Source: Spirochaetales bacterium (lineage in GTDB: Bacteria > Spirochaetota > Spirochaetia > SZUA-6). Taken from it: DNA of 64,000 bases. A model generated the notes under the pieces. It made no database searches, was not told the DNA's origin, and saw only the letters and a list, made by a program, of their open reading frames with translations. The DNA is taken from positions 62,001 to 126,000 of the forward strand of contig JALUUM010000007.1 of NCBI GenBank assembly GCA_027021365.1, read 5' to 3'. A program made the translations under genes and the position numbers. This document shows, one piece after another, positions 16,805-25,828 of the stretch (its first letter is position 1; every line of letters starts with the position of its first letter).

Positions 16805-18214
16805 TTACTCCTGTGATTTTTTATTTGCCAATATTTTATTTGCTTCCTCGTGTTCCAACCTCAACTCTTCCCGTGCTGCAGCAAATTGCTTTTGTAACTC
16901 AATCTTTGAAGGACAGATAAATGTACAGAGATTACAGTCTATACATATATTCAATCCCAGCTTTTCTGCCCCGTCTAGATCTCCCGCATACAGATACCTG
17001 TGTAAAACCTGTGGCATAAGCCCGACTGGACATATATTCTCACAGAGACCACAAGAGATACATGGCCGTATTTCGCCTCTAAGTGAGTTTGTTATCTGGG
17101 TGTCTTCACCACGTGTAATAACCGTAGCAAAAGCGGGAAGATAAGAAGTTCTGTTAAAGCCCGGTCGCAAGAAACTTAAGAATTCACGCTTACTAAATTC
17201 AGGCAGTATAAAAAAACTGTCGTCGTCAAAATTAACAGTTTCCTTTTCCGGGTTGACCGTTTCACCGAGAAAAATACCTCCTCTCAATACCAGAGAACCC
17301 TTATCCTTTAAATCTTCGTCCAGAAATTCATTCAATGGTGTACCAATCCTGACAGACAGATGTCTGGGATTATTGGTACCTGGTCCCCCTATGGCTATTA
17401 TCTTCTGATGGACAGGAATACCTTCCGTGAAACAGGCACCTAGAGCTTCAACTCCCTGAATATCCATGACCCAAATATCATCATCCCTGGTAAATGGAGG
17501 TAATTTTTTTATCATCCTCACCAGCAAACGAACATTGTCATTAGGATAAATAAAGGGAACAGAATGAAATTTAACCCATGCGTAACCTGCCAATTCATCG
17601 TAGAGTTCTTTGATCAAAGGCTTATGCACCTTGGGCAGCATAATTTCTATTGTTCCGTAATCGACAAGCAATTTATTCATGAATTTAATCCCTTCCATGA
17701 TTGCCTGCCACTTGTTCTTCAGAATAATATCACCACGAGCCCTAAAGGGTTCCGCATTAAAGAAATTGACTATTATAGCTCTCGGCTTGCTCTCTGAGAG
17801 TGAGGGAATCCCTTCTGTCTTCGAGCTCCAGAAGAAAGGCCATATCCCGGCTCTCGCAAGGGTAGCCCTGATCTCCTTTTGATCTACATGTTTCAGCTGA
17901 CTGGTATTGTACACTCTCTCCGGGGCACTATTGCTTTCATCCACTTCTATAGTGATAATAGCTGGAGATTTTTCCTCTTCGATAATAGAGACTTTTCCTG
18001 AAACAGGCGAAGGCAAAGCTATCTTTCCACCCTCGATTTCTGCCTCTGCCAGAACTTCTCCGAATTTGATTGATTGAGAGTCTTTGACTACAGGAGTATA
18101 TGTAAGTCCCCTTCTCTGTAGGTTTATAAGGAGCTTTTCCGGAATCCGAACATCTTCCAGCTTATCGGAAGGCTTGCCTGCAATCTTCGGTAAATATCCA
18201 CCTCTAATTCTCAT
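16805..18214 (-). CDS. nqrA: Nqr subunit A with two C-terminal [4Fe-4S] motifs (RnfC-like tail)
   Basis: Cytoplasmic subunit of the sodium pump, first gene of nqrABCDEF. The N-terminal barrel GGYLPKIAGKPSDKLEDVRIPEKL, an EGGKIALPSPVSGKVS lipoyl-like segment and GGPGTNNPRHLSVRIGTPLNE fit NqrA. The C-terminus is unusual: residues 385-396 (CISCGLCENICP) and 424-435 (CIDCNLCTFICP) are two complete CxxCxxCxxxCP cluster motifs, as in RnfC. NqrA of the well-studied vibrio enzyme lacks them. Because the operon also has NqrF and lacks RnfB, it is a true Nqr with an RnfC-like subunit A. The extra clusters could open a ferredoxin-like electron path or be an ancestral trait. Confidence 0.88.
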   Translation of the reverse strand: MRIRGGYLPKIAGKPSDKLEDVRIPEKLLINLQRRGLTYTPVVKDSQSIKFGEVLAEAEIEGGKIALPSPVSGKVSIIEEEKSPAIITIEVDESNSAPERVYNTSQLKHVDQKEIRATLARAGIWPFFWSSKTEGIPSLSESKPRAIIVNFFNAEPFRARGDIILKNKWQAIMEGIKFMNKLLVDYGTIEIMLPKVHKPLIKELYDELAGYAWVKFHSVPFIYPNDNVRLLVRMIKKLPPFTRDDDIWVMDIQGVEALGACFTEGIPVHQKIIAIGGPGTNNPRHLSVRIGTPLNEFLDEDLKDKGSLVLRGGIFLGETVNPEKETVNFDDDSFFILPEFSKREFLSFLRPGFNRTSYLPAFATVITRGEDTQITNSLRGEIRPCISCGLCENICPVGLMPQVLHRYLYAGDLDGAEKLGLNICIDCNLCTFICPSKIELQKQFAAAREELRLEHEEANKILANKKSQE

Positions 18215-18409
18215 ACCTAATAGTCCTTGAAAGAAATGTTATTAATTTAATAAGCCATCTATTTTAATATGCTTTATTTGTATAACATTCTACTCCTTTT
18301 TGCAAGTCCAAACAGGTAAAAACAATTTGAATCAAAAAAACTTGACCATAACACTCTCTTATGCTACTTTTTCGCCATAAAATTGTATATTGTTTTATAT
18401 TAGAAAGAT

Positions 18410-19483
18410 ATGGATGAACTATTAAAGAGTGACCTGTTAGAAATAAAGAGACGGACAATAGGTCTCTTGAAAAGCATGAAAATACAGTTCTTAACGGCAT
18501 CCATTGTACCTGTTCTGGCCGGAACATCCCTGGCCTTTACAGAAATCAGAGGAATAGACTGGAGCAATTTCCTGCTAGCGCTGCTAGGGACATGCCTACT
18601 GCATCTCAGTGCGAACATATTTAATGACTATTTTGACCATTTAAACGGAACTGATTCGAAAAATACGGAATTTGTAAGACACTTTACAGGAGGCAGCAGG
18701 ACCATCCAGGATGGCATTATCAAACCGTACCGAACACTGATATGGGCAGCTACATTTCTCCTTGCAGGTTCAATTACCGGTGTGTTACTTCTGCTCAGAA
18801 CCGGAATCGTTATACTCTTCCTAGGATTGATCGGTGTAATCTCCGTTCTCTTTTACGTGAACAGAGGCTTTTATCTTGCAGCTTCGGGTTTCGGAGAATT
18901 AACTATATTCCTCAACTTCGGGCCCCTTCCCGTTCTGGGGGCATATTATGTCCAAACCGGAACTATCAGTTTAACACCTCTCATTCTCTCCTTACCCATC
19001 GGTTTTTTAATTACCGCCGTGCTCTATATAAATCAATTTCCGGATTTCAACGCCGACAAGGAATCCGGAAAGACAAATCTTGTAGTTCGACTGGGTAGAA
19101 GGAGAGCAAGGTGGGGTTACCTGATATTAATTCTATTAACCTATATCTCGATTGGACTGTTTATATCAACAAAATTACTACCGGCACCTGGTATCATAAT
19201 TTTCCTCAATTTACCGCTTGCTATTTTGAGTAGCGTGCTTCTGTTGAAATTCTATGAAGACATTCCAAAACTTGTTCCAGCTCTACCTGCCACTATCACA
19301 CTTCACCTTACAACCGGTTACTTTATCACCGTTACCCTGCTATACGATACGAGGTTCAAACCCTATACATACATCTTGATGATTGTCGGACTGCTATATC
19401 TTGCCTTCACCACATACTCACTCTTCAAAGCTTCACATCAGAGTAGTCAGGGTGGTACCAAGACAGAGGCAAAAGATGCTTGA
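18410..19483 (+). CDS. menA: UbiA-family prenyltransferase, probably MenA
   Basis: Membrane enzyme attaching a polyprenyl chain to 1,4-dihydroxy-2-naphthoate. 357 residues with eight to nine helices. The two Asp-rich magnesium motifs are NDYFDHLNGTD near residues 71-81 and DFNADKESGKTNLV near 211-224, matching MenA rather than UbiA spacing. It starts 195 bp from the divergent nqrA and overlaps the polyprenyl synthase gene by 8 bp, so the prenyl donor and the transferase are co-translated. No strong ribosome site is seen (GAAAG only). Other UbiA prenyltransferases are possible, but nearby menG supports menaquinone. Confidence 0.82.
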   Translation: MDELLKSDLLEIKRRTIGLLKSMKIQFLTASIVPVLAGTSLAFTEIRGIDWSNFLLALLGTCLLHLSANIFNDYFDHLNGTDSKNTEFVRHFTGGSRTIQDGIIKPYRTLIWAATFLLAGSITGVLLLLRTGIVILFLGLIGVISVLFYVNRGFYLAASGFGELTIFLNFGPLPVLGAYYVQTGTISLTPLILSLPIGFLITAVLYINQFPDFNADKESGKTNLVVRLGRRRARWGYLILILLTYISIGLFISTKLLPAPGIIIFLNLPLAILSSVLLLKFYEDIPKLVPALPATITLHLTTGYFITVTLLYDTRFKPYTYILMIVGLLYLAFTTYSLFKASHQSSQGGTKTEAKDA

Positions 19484-20504
19484 TGCCCAGAGAAAAATAA
19501 CGGGGCAAAATTCGGGAATTCTCTCATTAGAGGATTTTAAAGAGATATTCAATACCGCGCTGCTCAAATACTTTGATAGTTACAGTGGGAAATTGAAAGA
19601 ACCAATATCGGACCTTATAAGAGCAGGGGGTAAACGAATAAGACCCTATATAGTATATCTCTGTTCATTAAGAGAGAAAAAGGAACCCTGGCAAAAAACA
19701 CTTTTAATCGGACTCATCCCGGAATTGATACACACGGCAAGCTTGGTTCACGACGATATAATTGATAACGCCAAGATGCGACGCGGACATCCGACAATAC
19801 ATTCCAAATGGAACACCAGAATTGCCATTCTTTCCGGTGATTTCATCTTCAGCCTCGTATTAAAGACAATCAGCATGATAGAGAATAATCTTCCGCAGTT
19901 GATAGAAGAAGTCGTCAAAACAATCGAGGACATGATAGAGGGGCAGGCTATTGAAGACGAGGCAAGAAACTCACAAACATTACCTGACCTGCAAACCTTG
20001 AAAACAATCAACGAGTTGAAAACCGGATCCCTCTTTTCCCTTTCATTCTACCTGGGAACAACCATATGGCACGAATGGAACGAGAATTCGGATGTAATCG
20101 ATAAAGCCAAAGAGGCAGGAAAACTTTTCGGGAGCCTGTTCCAAATCTACGACGATTTACTGGATATTTTCGGCAAGATGGAAACAATAAAAAAGGATCC
20201 GCTCAATGATTTAAAGGAGGGAAAAATTACAATACCCTATGTAATTGCCTGTCAAAAGAATGAACAATTCCACGATCTTTTAAAAAGATATATGACAAAC
20301 AATGACCCACAGCTGCTAGGTGATATACGTAAAGGAGTTATCAAATACTCCGTAAATACTATCCTTAGGGAAACCAACGATTCATTAGAGGAATTCAAAG
20401 ATATAGTAAAAGAATTGTATCCGCATTCATACGAAAACCTCTCTCTTCTACTGGATAACCTCTATGCAAAGATAACAGGACTTTTTCCCCCTGAGGATCA
20501 TTGA
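19476..20504 (+). CDS. Polyprenyl diphosphate synthase (menaquinone side chain)
   Basis: Makes the isoprenoid chain that MenA transfers. 342 residues from the ATG at 19476. The first Asp-rich motif is LVHDDIIDNAKMRRGHPTIH and the second is QIYDDLLDIFG; GGKRIRPY and GNNFIG-type helices are also in place. Two bulkier residues before the first Asp motif do not allow the chain length to be read. An in-frame ATG upstream at 19383 would overlap menA by 100 bp and lacks family sequence, so I reject it. Third member of the menaquinone set here. Confidence 0.85.
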   Translation: MLDAQRKITGQNSGILSLEDFKEIFNTALLKYFDSYSGKLKEPISDLIRAGGKRIRPYIVYLCSLREKKEPWQKTLLIGLIPELIHTASLVHDDIIDNAKMRRGHPTIHSKWNTRIAILSGDFIFSLVLKTISMIENNLPQLIEEVVKTIEDMIEGQAIEDEARNSQTLPDLQTLKTINELKTGSLFSLSFYLGTTIWHEWNENSDVIDKAKEAGKLFGSLFQIYDDLLDIFGKMETIKKDPLNDLKEGKITIPYVIACQKNEQFHDLLKRYMTNNDPQLLGDIRKGVIKYSVNTILRETNDSLEEFKDIVKELYPHSYENLSLLLDNLYAKITGLFPPEDH

Positions 20505-20546
20505 TTTTATATCGCGGAGGGAAGAGTCATTTTTATCCGAGGTGAT

Positions 20547-20621
20547 ATGCAAAACCTTAAGGCAGGAAACAATTTTGGGCCGGTCGTATCGACGTATGAT
20601 GCCATGAATCGGAGAACATGA
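20547..20621 (+). CDS. Putative 24-residue peptide coupled to the next ORF
   Basis: ATG at 20547 follows GAGGTGAT and opens a 24-codon frame beginning MQNLKAGNNFGPVV and ending TYDAMNRRT. Its TGA overlaps the ATG of the next small ORF (ATGA at 20618-20621), the coupling seen for co-translated genes. It has no recognisable homology to me. It could be a leader peptide or a peptide-precursor relic; it could also be chance. Confidence 0.3.
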   Translation: MQNLKAGNNFGPVVSTYDAMNRRT

Positions 20622-20843
20622 AAGTTCTTTTAAATTGTTTTAAGCACGTTTATGAGGTCAGTGAGGGCTATTTTATCTTTGATCTCAATACAAGAGTTGG
20701 TTTGAAACGGTGGAATAATATTGAAGTGGAATAATATTGAAATAGAAGATAGCAGCCCTGAATTTCTAGAACCGTTAGAAGACCCGGGAAAAGAACCAAT
20801 GGCATGGGTAGTAGCTTCCAAAGAGATCATTGGAAATGTCTAA
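20618..20843 (+). pseudogene. Short ORF frameshifted by a 16-nt tandem duplication
   Basis: From the ATG at 20618 the frame reads MKVLLNCFKHVYEVSEGYFI and stops after 38 residues at 20734. A perfect 16-nt duplication (20710-20741) causes this stop. Removing one copy restores a single frame of about 69 residues that continues EIEDSSPEFLEPLEDPG and ends VASKEIIGNV at 20843. The pattern FKHVYEV..GYFIFDLNT near the start and a final KEIIGNV resembles the peptide-recognition (PqqD-like) start of radical SAM peptide maturases, a weak resemblance I cannot test. It may be a truncated maturase remnant or a small recognition protein inactivated recently. Confidence 0.5.
20710..20741. repeat. Perfect 16-bp tandem duplication
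   Basis: GTGGAATAATATTGAA occurs twice without a gap (20710-20725 and 20726-20741). As 16 is not a multiple of three, it shifts the frame of the small ORF across it. Confidence 0.9.
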
Positions 20844-20849
20844 AAGAAT

Positions 20850-21782
20850 CTACATTTTTGCATAGTTAGATCTGATATTGAAACGATGCAGCAACCTGAC
20901 GGCCCTGTCGAATTCCAAGGGAGTTACCCTTCCACTCAACTCGGGGTACTGAAAGGCTCGATACTCGGGATAGTACTGATTCATCAGATTTACAGTGATA
21001 CTTCCCGAAAGCCGGCTTAAAAATTCGAGTACACCGGCAGTTCCGGATATGTCATTGGGAAGGACAAGATGCCTGACGATAAGTCCCCGTAATGCTATAC
21101 CATTCTCATCGGTGACCAGATCACCGACCTGCCTGTACATCTCTGCAAGCGCATGTCTGCTAACCTCGACATAATTTCTTGCACCAGAGTACGTTAGAGC
21201 CTTCTCATCGGAAGAATATTTTAAATCGGGCAGATAAATATCAATAATACCATCCAGCAGCCTTAATACCTCCGCCCTGTCGTAGCCGCTCGAGTTATAA
21301 ACTATGGGTATGGAGAGTCCGCATTTTGCTGCAAGTGATATAGCCTTTACAATCTGAGGTAGGAAATGAGTGGGAGTCACGAGATTGATATTATGAGCCC
21401 CCTTTGACTGGAGTTCCAGCATGTAATCGGCAAGTTCTTCTGTTGTGATCTCTCTTCCGTAACAGTGTTGGCTTATCGTGTAGTTCTGGCAGAAAACGCA
21501 GGAGAGTGAACAGCCACTGAAAAATATTGTGCCGGAGCCTCTGTACCCGGAAATGGGCTTCTCTTCTCCAAAGTGCAGGTTATAACTGGCTACCTTCGGT
21601 AGGTAACCTGACTGGCACTTTCCAAGCGGAGCCTTTTCCCTTCCTCCTGGAACCGATTTCGGTGAACGGTCGATGCCGCATTTCCAGGGACACACCCTGC
21701 AGGGGCTCAATAGCCCCTCGAGGGAGGAGATAATCGAGTTGAAATCTTTTACACCAAGGTACGAAGGATACACTTTTTCCAT
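20850..21782 (-). CDS. PflX-like radical SAM protein (COG1313 type)
   Basis: A 310-residue radical SAM enzyme related to pyruvate-formate-lyase-activating enzymes. The SAM-cluster motif is CSLSCVFC (Cys91, Cys95, Cys98) in GTIFFSGCSLSCVFCQNYTI. An N-terminal cysteine set (C28, C31, C35, C56; PCRVCPWKCGIDR) and HFGEEKPISGYRGSG are hallmarks of the PflX group, whose substrate is generally unknown. It lies 81 bp after the hybrid histidine kinase on the same strand and could be the last gene of the peptide-maturase operon, though PflX proteins are also common as single genes. Confidence 0.82.
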   Translation of the reverse strand: MEKVYPSYLGVKDFNSIISSLEGLLSPCRVCPWKCGIDRSPKSVPGGREKAPLGKCQSGYLPKVASYNLHFGEEKPISGYRGSGTIFFSGCSLSCVFCQNYTISQHCYGREITTEELADYMLELQSKGAHNINLVTPTHFLPQIVKAISLAAKCGLSIPIVYNSSGYDRAEVLRLLDGIIDIYLPDLKYSSDEKALTYSGARNYVEVSRHALAEMYRQVGDLVTDENGIALRGLIVRHLVLPNDISGTAGVLEFLSRLSGSITVNLMNQYYPEYRAFQYPELSGRVTPLEFDRAVRLLHRFNIRSNYAKM

Positions 21783-21863
21783 AAGATACTTTAAAAGACT
21801 TTCAAAGTAATTAATAATTATAAAAATCGGGAAGATTTAATCAAGACAAGATATCAGTTGCTG

Positions 21864-24413
21864 TCAGCTCTCTATTATTTCTGAAATGATCTTTTTCAGC
21901 TCATTGAAACCGAACGGTTTGTTGATATGAAATACACCTGTCTTCTGGAAAAACATCTGCACTTCTTGGTTGAGAATGTCTCCCGTCACGAAAATTATCT
22001 TTTCCAAAAGGTGAGGCTTATTCTCCTTTATCCAGCCATACAGTTCGAAACCATTCATACCGGGCATCTTGAAATCACTTATAACTATATCGTAATCGTT
22101 GGACAATAGATACTCTATCGCCCTCCTTCCGTTTTTCGCCTTATCTATGGCTGAACCCTCCTTGGCAAATATCATGCTTATGAAATCAAGTATTGTCTGT
22201 TCATCGTCCACTACGAGAATCCTCAAGTTCTTGAGCTCTTTGCTTTCCTCCTTTTCCTCGGGCCCTCTATCAGTCTCAACCGCCTTTTCCAGGGGTAGTT
22301 CCACATAAAATGTGGCTCCCTTGCCCGGGGCGCTCTCTACATTTATATGTCCCCCATGTTCCTCGATAATACTCTTTGATATGGCCAACCCGAGACCCGT
22401 GCCCTTCCCCGCATCCTTGGTCGTAAAGAAAGCCTTGAATATTTTGCTGATATTTCTTTTTGATATTCCCTTGCCCGTATCGGAAACAGAAATTACTATC
22501 TTATCCCCGTCCCTCTTCGTCTCAATCGCTAAAATACCCTCCCCTCCGCTCTCTTTCATCGAATATATGGCATTGCTCACAAGGTTCAGGAAAACCTGCC
22601 TCAGTTGATTCGGATCCGCCATCGTCGCCGGTATTCGACGATCCATCTTTCTTACAACCTTGATATTGCTCACATTCATATCGTATGCCCGGATTTCCAG
22701 AACGCTCTCGAGAATTTGATTTATATCACAACTCTTCTTCTGCGGTTCGTAACGTCTTGAAAATGTCAGAAAATTCTTTATTATCTTGCTAGCCCTTTCA
22801 GTCTCCTCCAGTATTTTCTTTACATCACCCCTTGCCTCTTCCGTCAAATTGCCGTCAAGCAGAAGAAGTTCAGAGAAACCCATAATCCCCGTAAGAGGGT
22901 TGTTCAACTCGTGTGTCACCTCGGAAATAATCTCTCCCATCAGTGATAATTTTTCAGACTGCAACAATCTGTTCTGCAGTTCCTTCTTTTCCGTGACATC
23001 ACGTGCAGTGCCATAGTAGACATACTCATCTCCCGTGTTTCCGAAACCCTCCGCCATTACCAGCCTTATGTCGAGAACCCTCCTCTCCTCCTCTTTAGTG
23101 ATAAAACTGCACTCGAATTCCTTTAAGCCAATGCTACCCGGTTCTTCCCTTTCCAATTCCGCAAAAAACTTGTCGCGACATTCTCTCGTTATATAGTTTA
23201 CAATATTCTTCCCAACCAGCTCCCCTGCCTCGTAGCCGAGAATCCCCTTCACATTGTTGCTCAAGAAGAGGAAATTTCCCTTCAAATCCATGGAGAAGAT
23301 CATATCACTGACATTTTCCACGAGAAGACGGTACTTGTTCTCCGACTCTTTGAGGGCCTCGATAGATTCTGCCAGCCTTGCTGCCATCCGGTTGAATTCG
23401 GAGGAAAGGACCCCTATTTCATCCTTTGAACTCACCTCGATTCTCGCATCGAGGTCTCCCCTTCCTATCTTTTCCGTCCCTTCCACCAGGGCATTAACAG
23501 GCTTCATCAACTTCCTGGCAAAGAGCAATCCGATGGCAGAGGATATAAACAGGGCAATAATCATTATGGCAAAGGCATACACAAAGAGATACCTGAAGGA
23601 TAGATAAGCGTCGGACAAGGGTTGCTGGATAAAGAGGTACCAATCGGTTCCCTCCACCGGTACGATGGCAGTTAACATCTCCTGACCCTTCAATGACAGG
23701 TTCTCTACTATTCCTCTCCTGTCGATTCCCTCTTTCTCCTTTAGAACCGATATGTCACCTTCATACCTCATGAATATTCTCGACTTGTCAGGATATGAAA
23801 TAAGATAACCATCGGAAGAGAGTAGGAAAGAATACCCATTGGTACCAACCTTAATACTGTCCACAAGATCCCATATTGCCCTAAGATTCAGTTCTGCCAC
23901 GAGAATTTCCGCCGATTTTTTGTTCCTGTTCAAGGCGACCGCCAGATTTATATAGGGAAGCTTGTTTGCAGATAGCTTTACACCGGAGAAAGAAATCCCT
24001 CCTGAAAGCGCTTTCTTAAGAACCGTCTTTTCTATGCCGATCCTCTCATTGGCTTCCAGGTTACTCGATACGATGACATTTCCGGCATCATCGATAATAT
24101 TGATATTATTGAACCTGTCCATTCTGAAAGAAACATTTTCAAGGATCACCTGTTGAAAGTACCTGTTTCTGTCGAAAACAGAAATCAACTCTGCTACCTG
24201 GTTGATTTCATCAATCGAATCCTTGAAAAATATTGAAACCTCGCCGGATGCATGTCTTGCAATCTCCAGGTTTCTCACGGAGATATTCTTGATAAGTGCA
24301 TCCCTCGAACCGATCGTTATGCTGATTCCAGTTACCAGAACGGAAAAAAAGGTGATTGAAAAGGCAAATATCAGAATCTTAGTCTCGAAACGTCTTAAAA
24401 AGGGAATACTCAT
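21864..24413 (-). CDS. dCache-sensing hybrid histidine kinase
   Basis: An 849-residue receptor kinase. TM1 (about 11-32) and TM2 (about 275-300) bracket a dCache-type extracellular sensor with FNNINIIDDAGNVIVSSN and GYSFLLSSDGYLISYPDKS. HAMP (MKPVNALVEGTEKIGRGDLDARI), PAS (SENKYRLLVENVSDMIFSMD), HisKA (EVTHELNNPLTGIMGFSELL), ATPase (NLVSNAIYSM, SDTGKGI, GKGTGLGLAISKS) and a receiver with aspartate in VISDFKMPGM follow in order. Its start overlaps the radical SAM gene stop by one base (TAATG), so it is co-translated with the maturase. dCache domains bind small ligands outside the cell; a modified peptide or a nutrient peptide is a plausible but unproven ligand. Confidence 0.93.
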   Translation of the reverse strand: MSIPFLRRFETKILIFAFSITFFSVLVTGISITIGSRDALIKNISVRNLEIARHASGEVSIFFKDSIDEINQVAELISVFDRNRYFQQVILENVSFRMDRFNNINIIDDAGNVIVSSNLEANERIGIEKTVLKKALSGGISFSGVKLSANKLPYINLAVALNRNKKSAEILVAELNLRAIWDLVDSIKVGTNGYSFLLSSDGYLISYPDKSRIFMRYEGDISVLKEKEGIDRRGIVENLSLKGQEMLTAIVPVEGTDWYLFIQQPLSDAYLSFRYLFVYAFAIMIIALFISSAIGLLFARKLMKPVNALVEGTEKIGRGDLDARIEVSSKDEIGVLSSEFNRMAARLAESIEALKESENKYRLLVENVSDMIFSMDLKGNFLFLSNNVKGILGYEAGELVGKNIVNYITRECRDKFFAELEREEPGSIGLKEFECSFITKEEERRVLDIRLVMAEGFGNTGDEYVYYGTARDVTEKKELQNRLLQSEKLSLMGEIISEVTHELNNPLTGIMGFSELLLLDGNLTEEARGDVKKILEETERASKIIKNFLTFSRRYEPQKKSCDINQILESVLEIRAYDMNVSNIKVVRKMDRRIPATMADPNQLRQVFLNLVSNAIYSMKESGGEGILAIETKRDGDKIVISVSDTGKGISKRNISKIFKAFFTTKDAGKGTGLGLAISKSIIEEHGGHINVESAPGKGATFYVELPLEKAVETDRGPEEKEESKELKNLRILVVDDEQTILDFISMIFAKEGSAIDKAKNGRRAIEYLLSNDYDIVISDFKMPGMNGFELYGWIKENKPHLLEKIIFVTGDILNQEVQMFFQKTGVFHINKPFGFNELKKIISEIIES

Positions 24414-25735
24414 TATTTATTTACTTTCCTTTTTATTCCCATTGCATAGTTCAATTTCAGATTCTCCCTTACCATGTACTCCATAAAAGATTTCTGGCAG
24501 TTGAGTTTTTCGGCATCACCGAACCTTACATATGCGGCATACAGGCATCCGTCCCCGCAGAGGGGAACGTAACTGCAGTCCTTGCATCTCTTCCAGAGAG
24601 ACTTCACCGAAAAATCTTCTTCACCGTAATGGTAAATGTCACCAACGGAAAACTGGGTATGGCCGACGAACGCCGGGCACCTGTAAAGTATACCTGTGGG
24701 ATCGATTACAAAAAACGAGGGATTCATTACCATGCTGCAGACATTTACACCAAGGCCGGGACTTGCATTGAAGCCCTTTTCCAGAACGAGCCGCCTTAAC
24801 TTTACCAGATTGGCCATTACCTCGTCTTCAAAGAAGACACAACCCATGTCGGTATCACTTGTAAAGGAGCCCATGTCATTTATTGTCTCGTGTATTGGCT
24901 TGAAATTGACAAGTTTGAGCTTCTTATCCAGTCCAAGCTCCTTCAGGTAATCCAAAAGCTCCGGTATGCTATCCACATTCTCTCTGTCAAAATTGCCCCC
25001 CACGGTAATATCAATCTTATCCGCAGCATTAACTATGTTTTTGATTATCACATCGAAGCTCCCCCTTCCGTTGGCAAAGGGGCGCTTCCTGTTATGAAAC
25101 TCCCTGGTACCATCCAATGTCACCTTGGCACTTCTAAATCCAAGGGGGATAAGCTCGTCCACGACACGCCATGTTAAAAGCGAGCCATTGGTTGTGGCTC
25201 CGAAGGAAAAGTTGAGATTCGCAGACCTTGCATATTCACCGACCATGGAAGCAACGATCCTTATGGCTTCGAGGTTCATAAGCGGCTCGCCACCGTAGAA
25301 GGTAACAACAAGCCTCTCCGGATTGAAATCCTTCACCTTCCTTACTATGTAGCGTGCAGTATCCTCCGCCGTATCCCTGCCCATGTAGAGTTTTTTCCTC
25401 ACACCCTCCTCCACGCAGTAGGGACAGGCAAAGTTGCAGTCATAGGTGGTAAGGACCAAGGCCCTTAAAAGGGAGTGGTCGCTCTGCACAATGCCGAACC
25501 AGTCCTCCAGTTTCTTCTCTTCATCCTCTCCCTCTTCAATGACTATACCCATCTGGCAGAGTTGCCTGAAAACCATCTCCTCCTTCTCGTTCTCAGCCTT
25601 AAAGGGACCGCCTTCTAGCCTCTCTTTAAGCGTCTTGTCAACAACGACCTGAGCCTGGCTCTTAGTGTTGTACAGGAGATAAGTTCCCTTTCTCGGAAAG
25701 TTGTCAACCGTAACCGTGTATCTTGAAAGTCTCAT
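24413..25735 (-). CDS. Radical SAM/SPASM peptide maturase
   Basis: A 440-residue radical SAM enzyme expected to modify a ribosomal peptide. Residues 1-95 are an N-terminal peptide-recognition-like region (MRLSRYTVTVDNFPRKGTYL) as in geopeptide-type maturases. The SAM cluster is Cys100, Cys104, Cys107 (TTYDCNFACPYCVEEG). The SPASM part has auxiliary cysteines near 337 and 353 (YRCPAFVG) and CKDCSYVPLCGDGC near 386-399, with a final LNCQKSFME. It is preceded by a 29-residue Cys/Trp-rich peptide gene and followed by a coupled histidine kinase. Anaerobic sulfatase-type maturases share the fold, but no sulfatase is present here and the adjacent peptide argues for peptide maturation. Confidence 0.88.
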   Translation of the reverse strand: MRLSRYTVTVDNFPRKGTYLLYNTKSQAQVVVDKTLKERLEGGPFKAENEKEEMVFRQLCQMGIVIEEGEDEEKKLEDWFGIVQSDHSLLRALVLTTYDCNFACPYCVEEGVRKKLYMGRDTAEDTARYIVRKVKDFNPERLVVTFYGGEPLMNLEAIRIVASMVGEYARSANLNFSFGATTNGSLLTWRVVDELIPLGFRSAKVTLDGTREFHNRKRPFANGRGSFDVIIKNIVNAADKIDITVGGNFDRENVDSIPELLDYLKELGLDKKLKLVNFKPIHETINDMGSFTSDTDMGCVFFEDEVMANLVKLRRLVLEKGFNASPGLGVNVCSMVMNPSFFVIDPTGILYRCPAFVGHTQFSVGDIYHYGEEDFSVKSLWKRCKDCSYVPLCGDGCLYAAYVRFGDAEKLNCQKSFMEYMVRENLKLNYAMGIKRKVNK

Positions 25736-25765
25736 GTCATGCCTTTCGTAACGCTCTTAAGGGAG

Positions 25766-25799
25766 GGCCGGAGGACATAGATTTACAGTTCCCCCGGCC
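25766..25799 (-). other. GC-rich hairpin between peptide and maturase genes
   Basis: GGCCGGAGG (25766-25774) faces CCCCCGGCC (25791-25799), an 8-of-9 bp stem with a 16-nt loop, inside the 93-bp gap between the peptide stop and the maturase start. It has no T run and may act as an attenuator or mRNA stabiliser that keeps peptide levels above enzyme levels. Confidence 0.45.
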
Positions 25800-25828
25800 A
25801 TGAAAACCACTTCAGTTAAAATACAAAA

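Larger units (their letters stand above)
20505..20849. other. 345-bp spacer holding a mini-ORF and a broken small gene
   Basis: No intact gene of normal size. On the plus strand it holds a 24-codon ORF (20547) joined to a frameshifted ORF (20618-20843) described separately; both point towards the convergent pflX-like gene. Confidence 0.6.

Noticed and set aside
12632..18214. Reading the cluster as an Rnf complex because of the RnfC-like clusters in subunit A
   Set aside because: The set has an NqrF with ferredoxin and FAD/NAD domains, an NqrB/NqrC pair, no RnfB, and the gene order A-B-C-D-E-F of Nqr.
25756..25800. 14-codon frame MAGGTVNLCPPALP between peptide and maturase
   Set aside because: It has no proper ribosome site and coincides with the hairpin; more likely non-coding.
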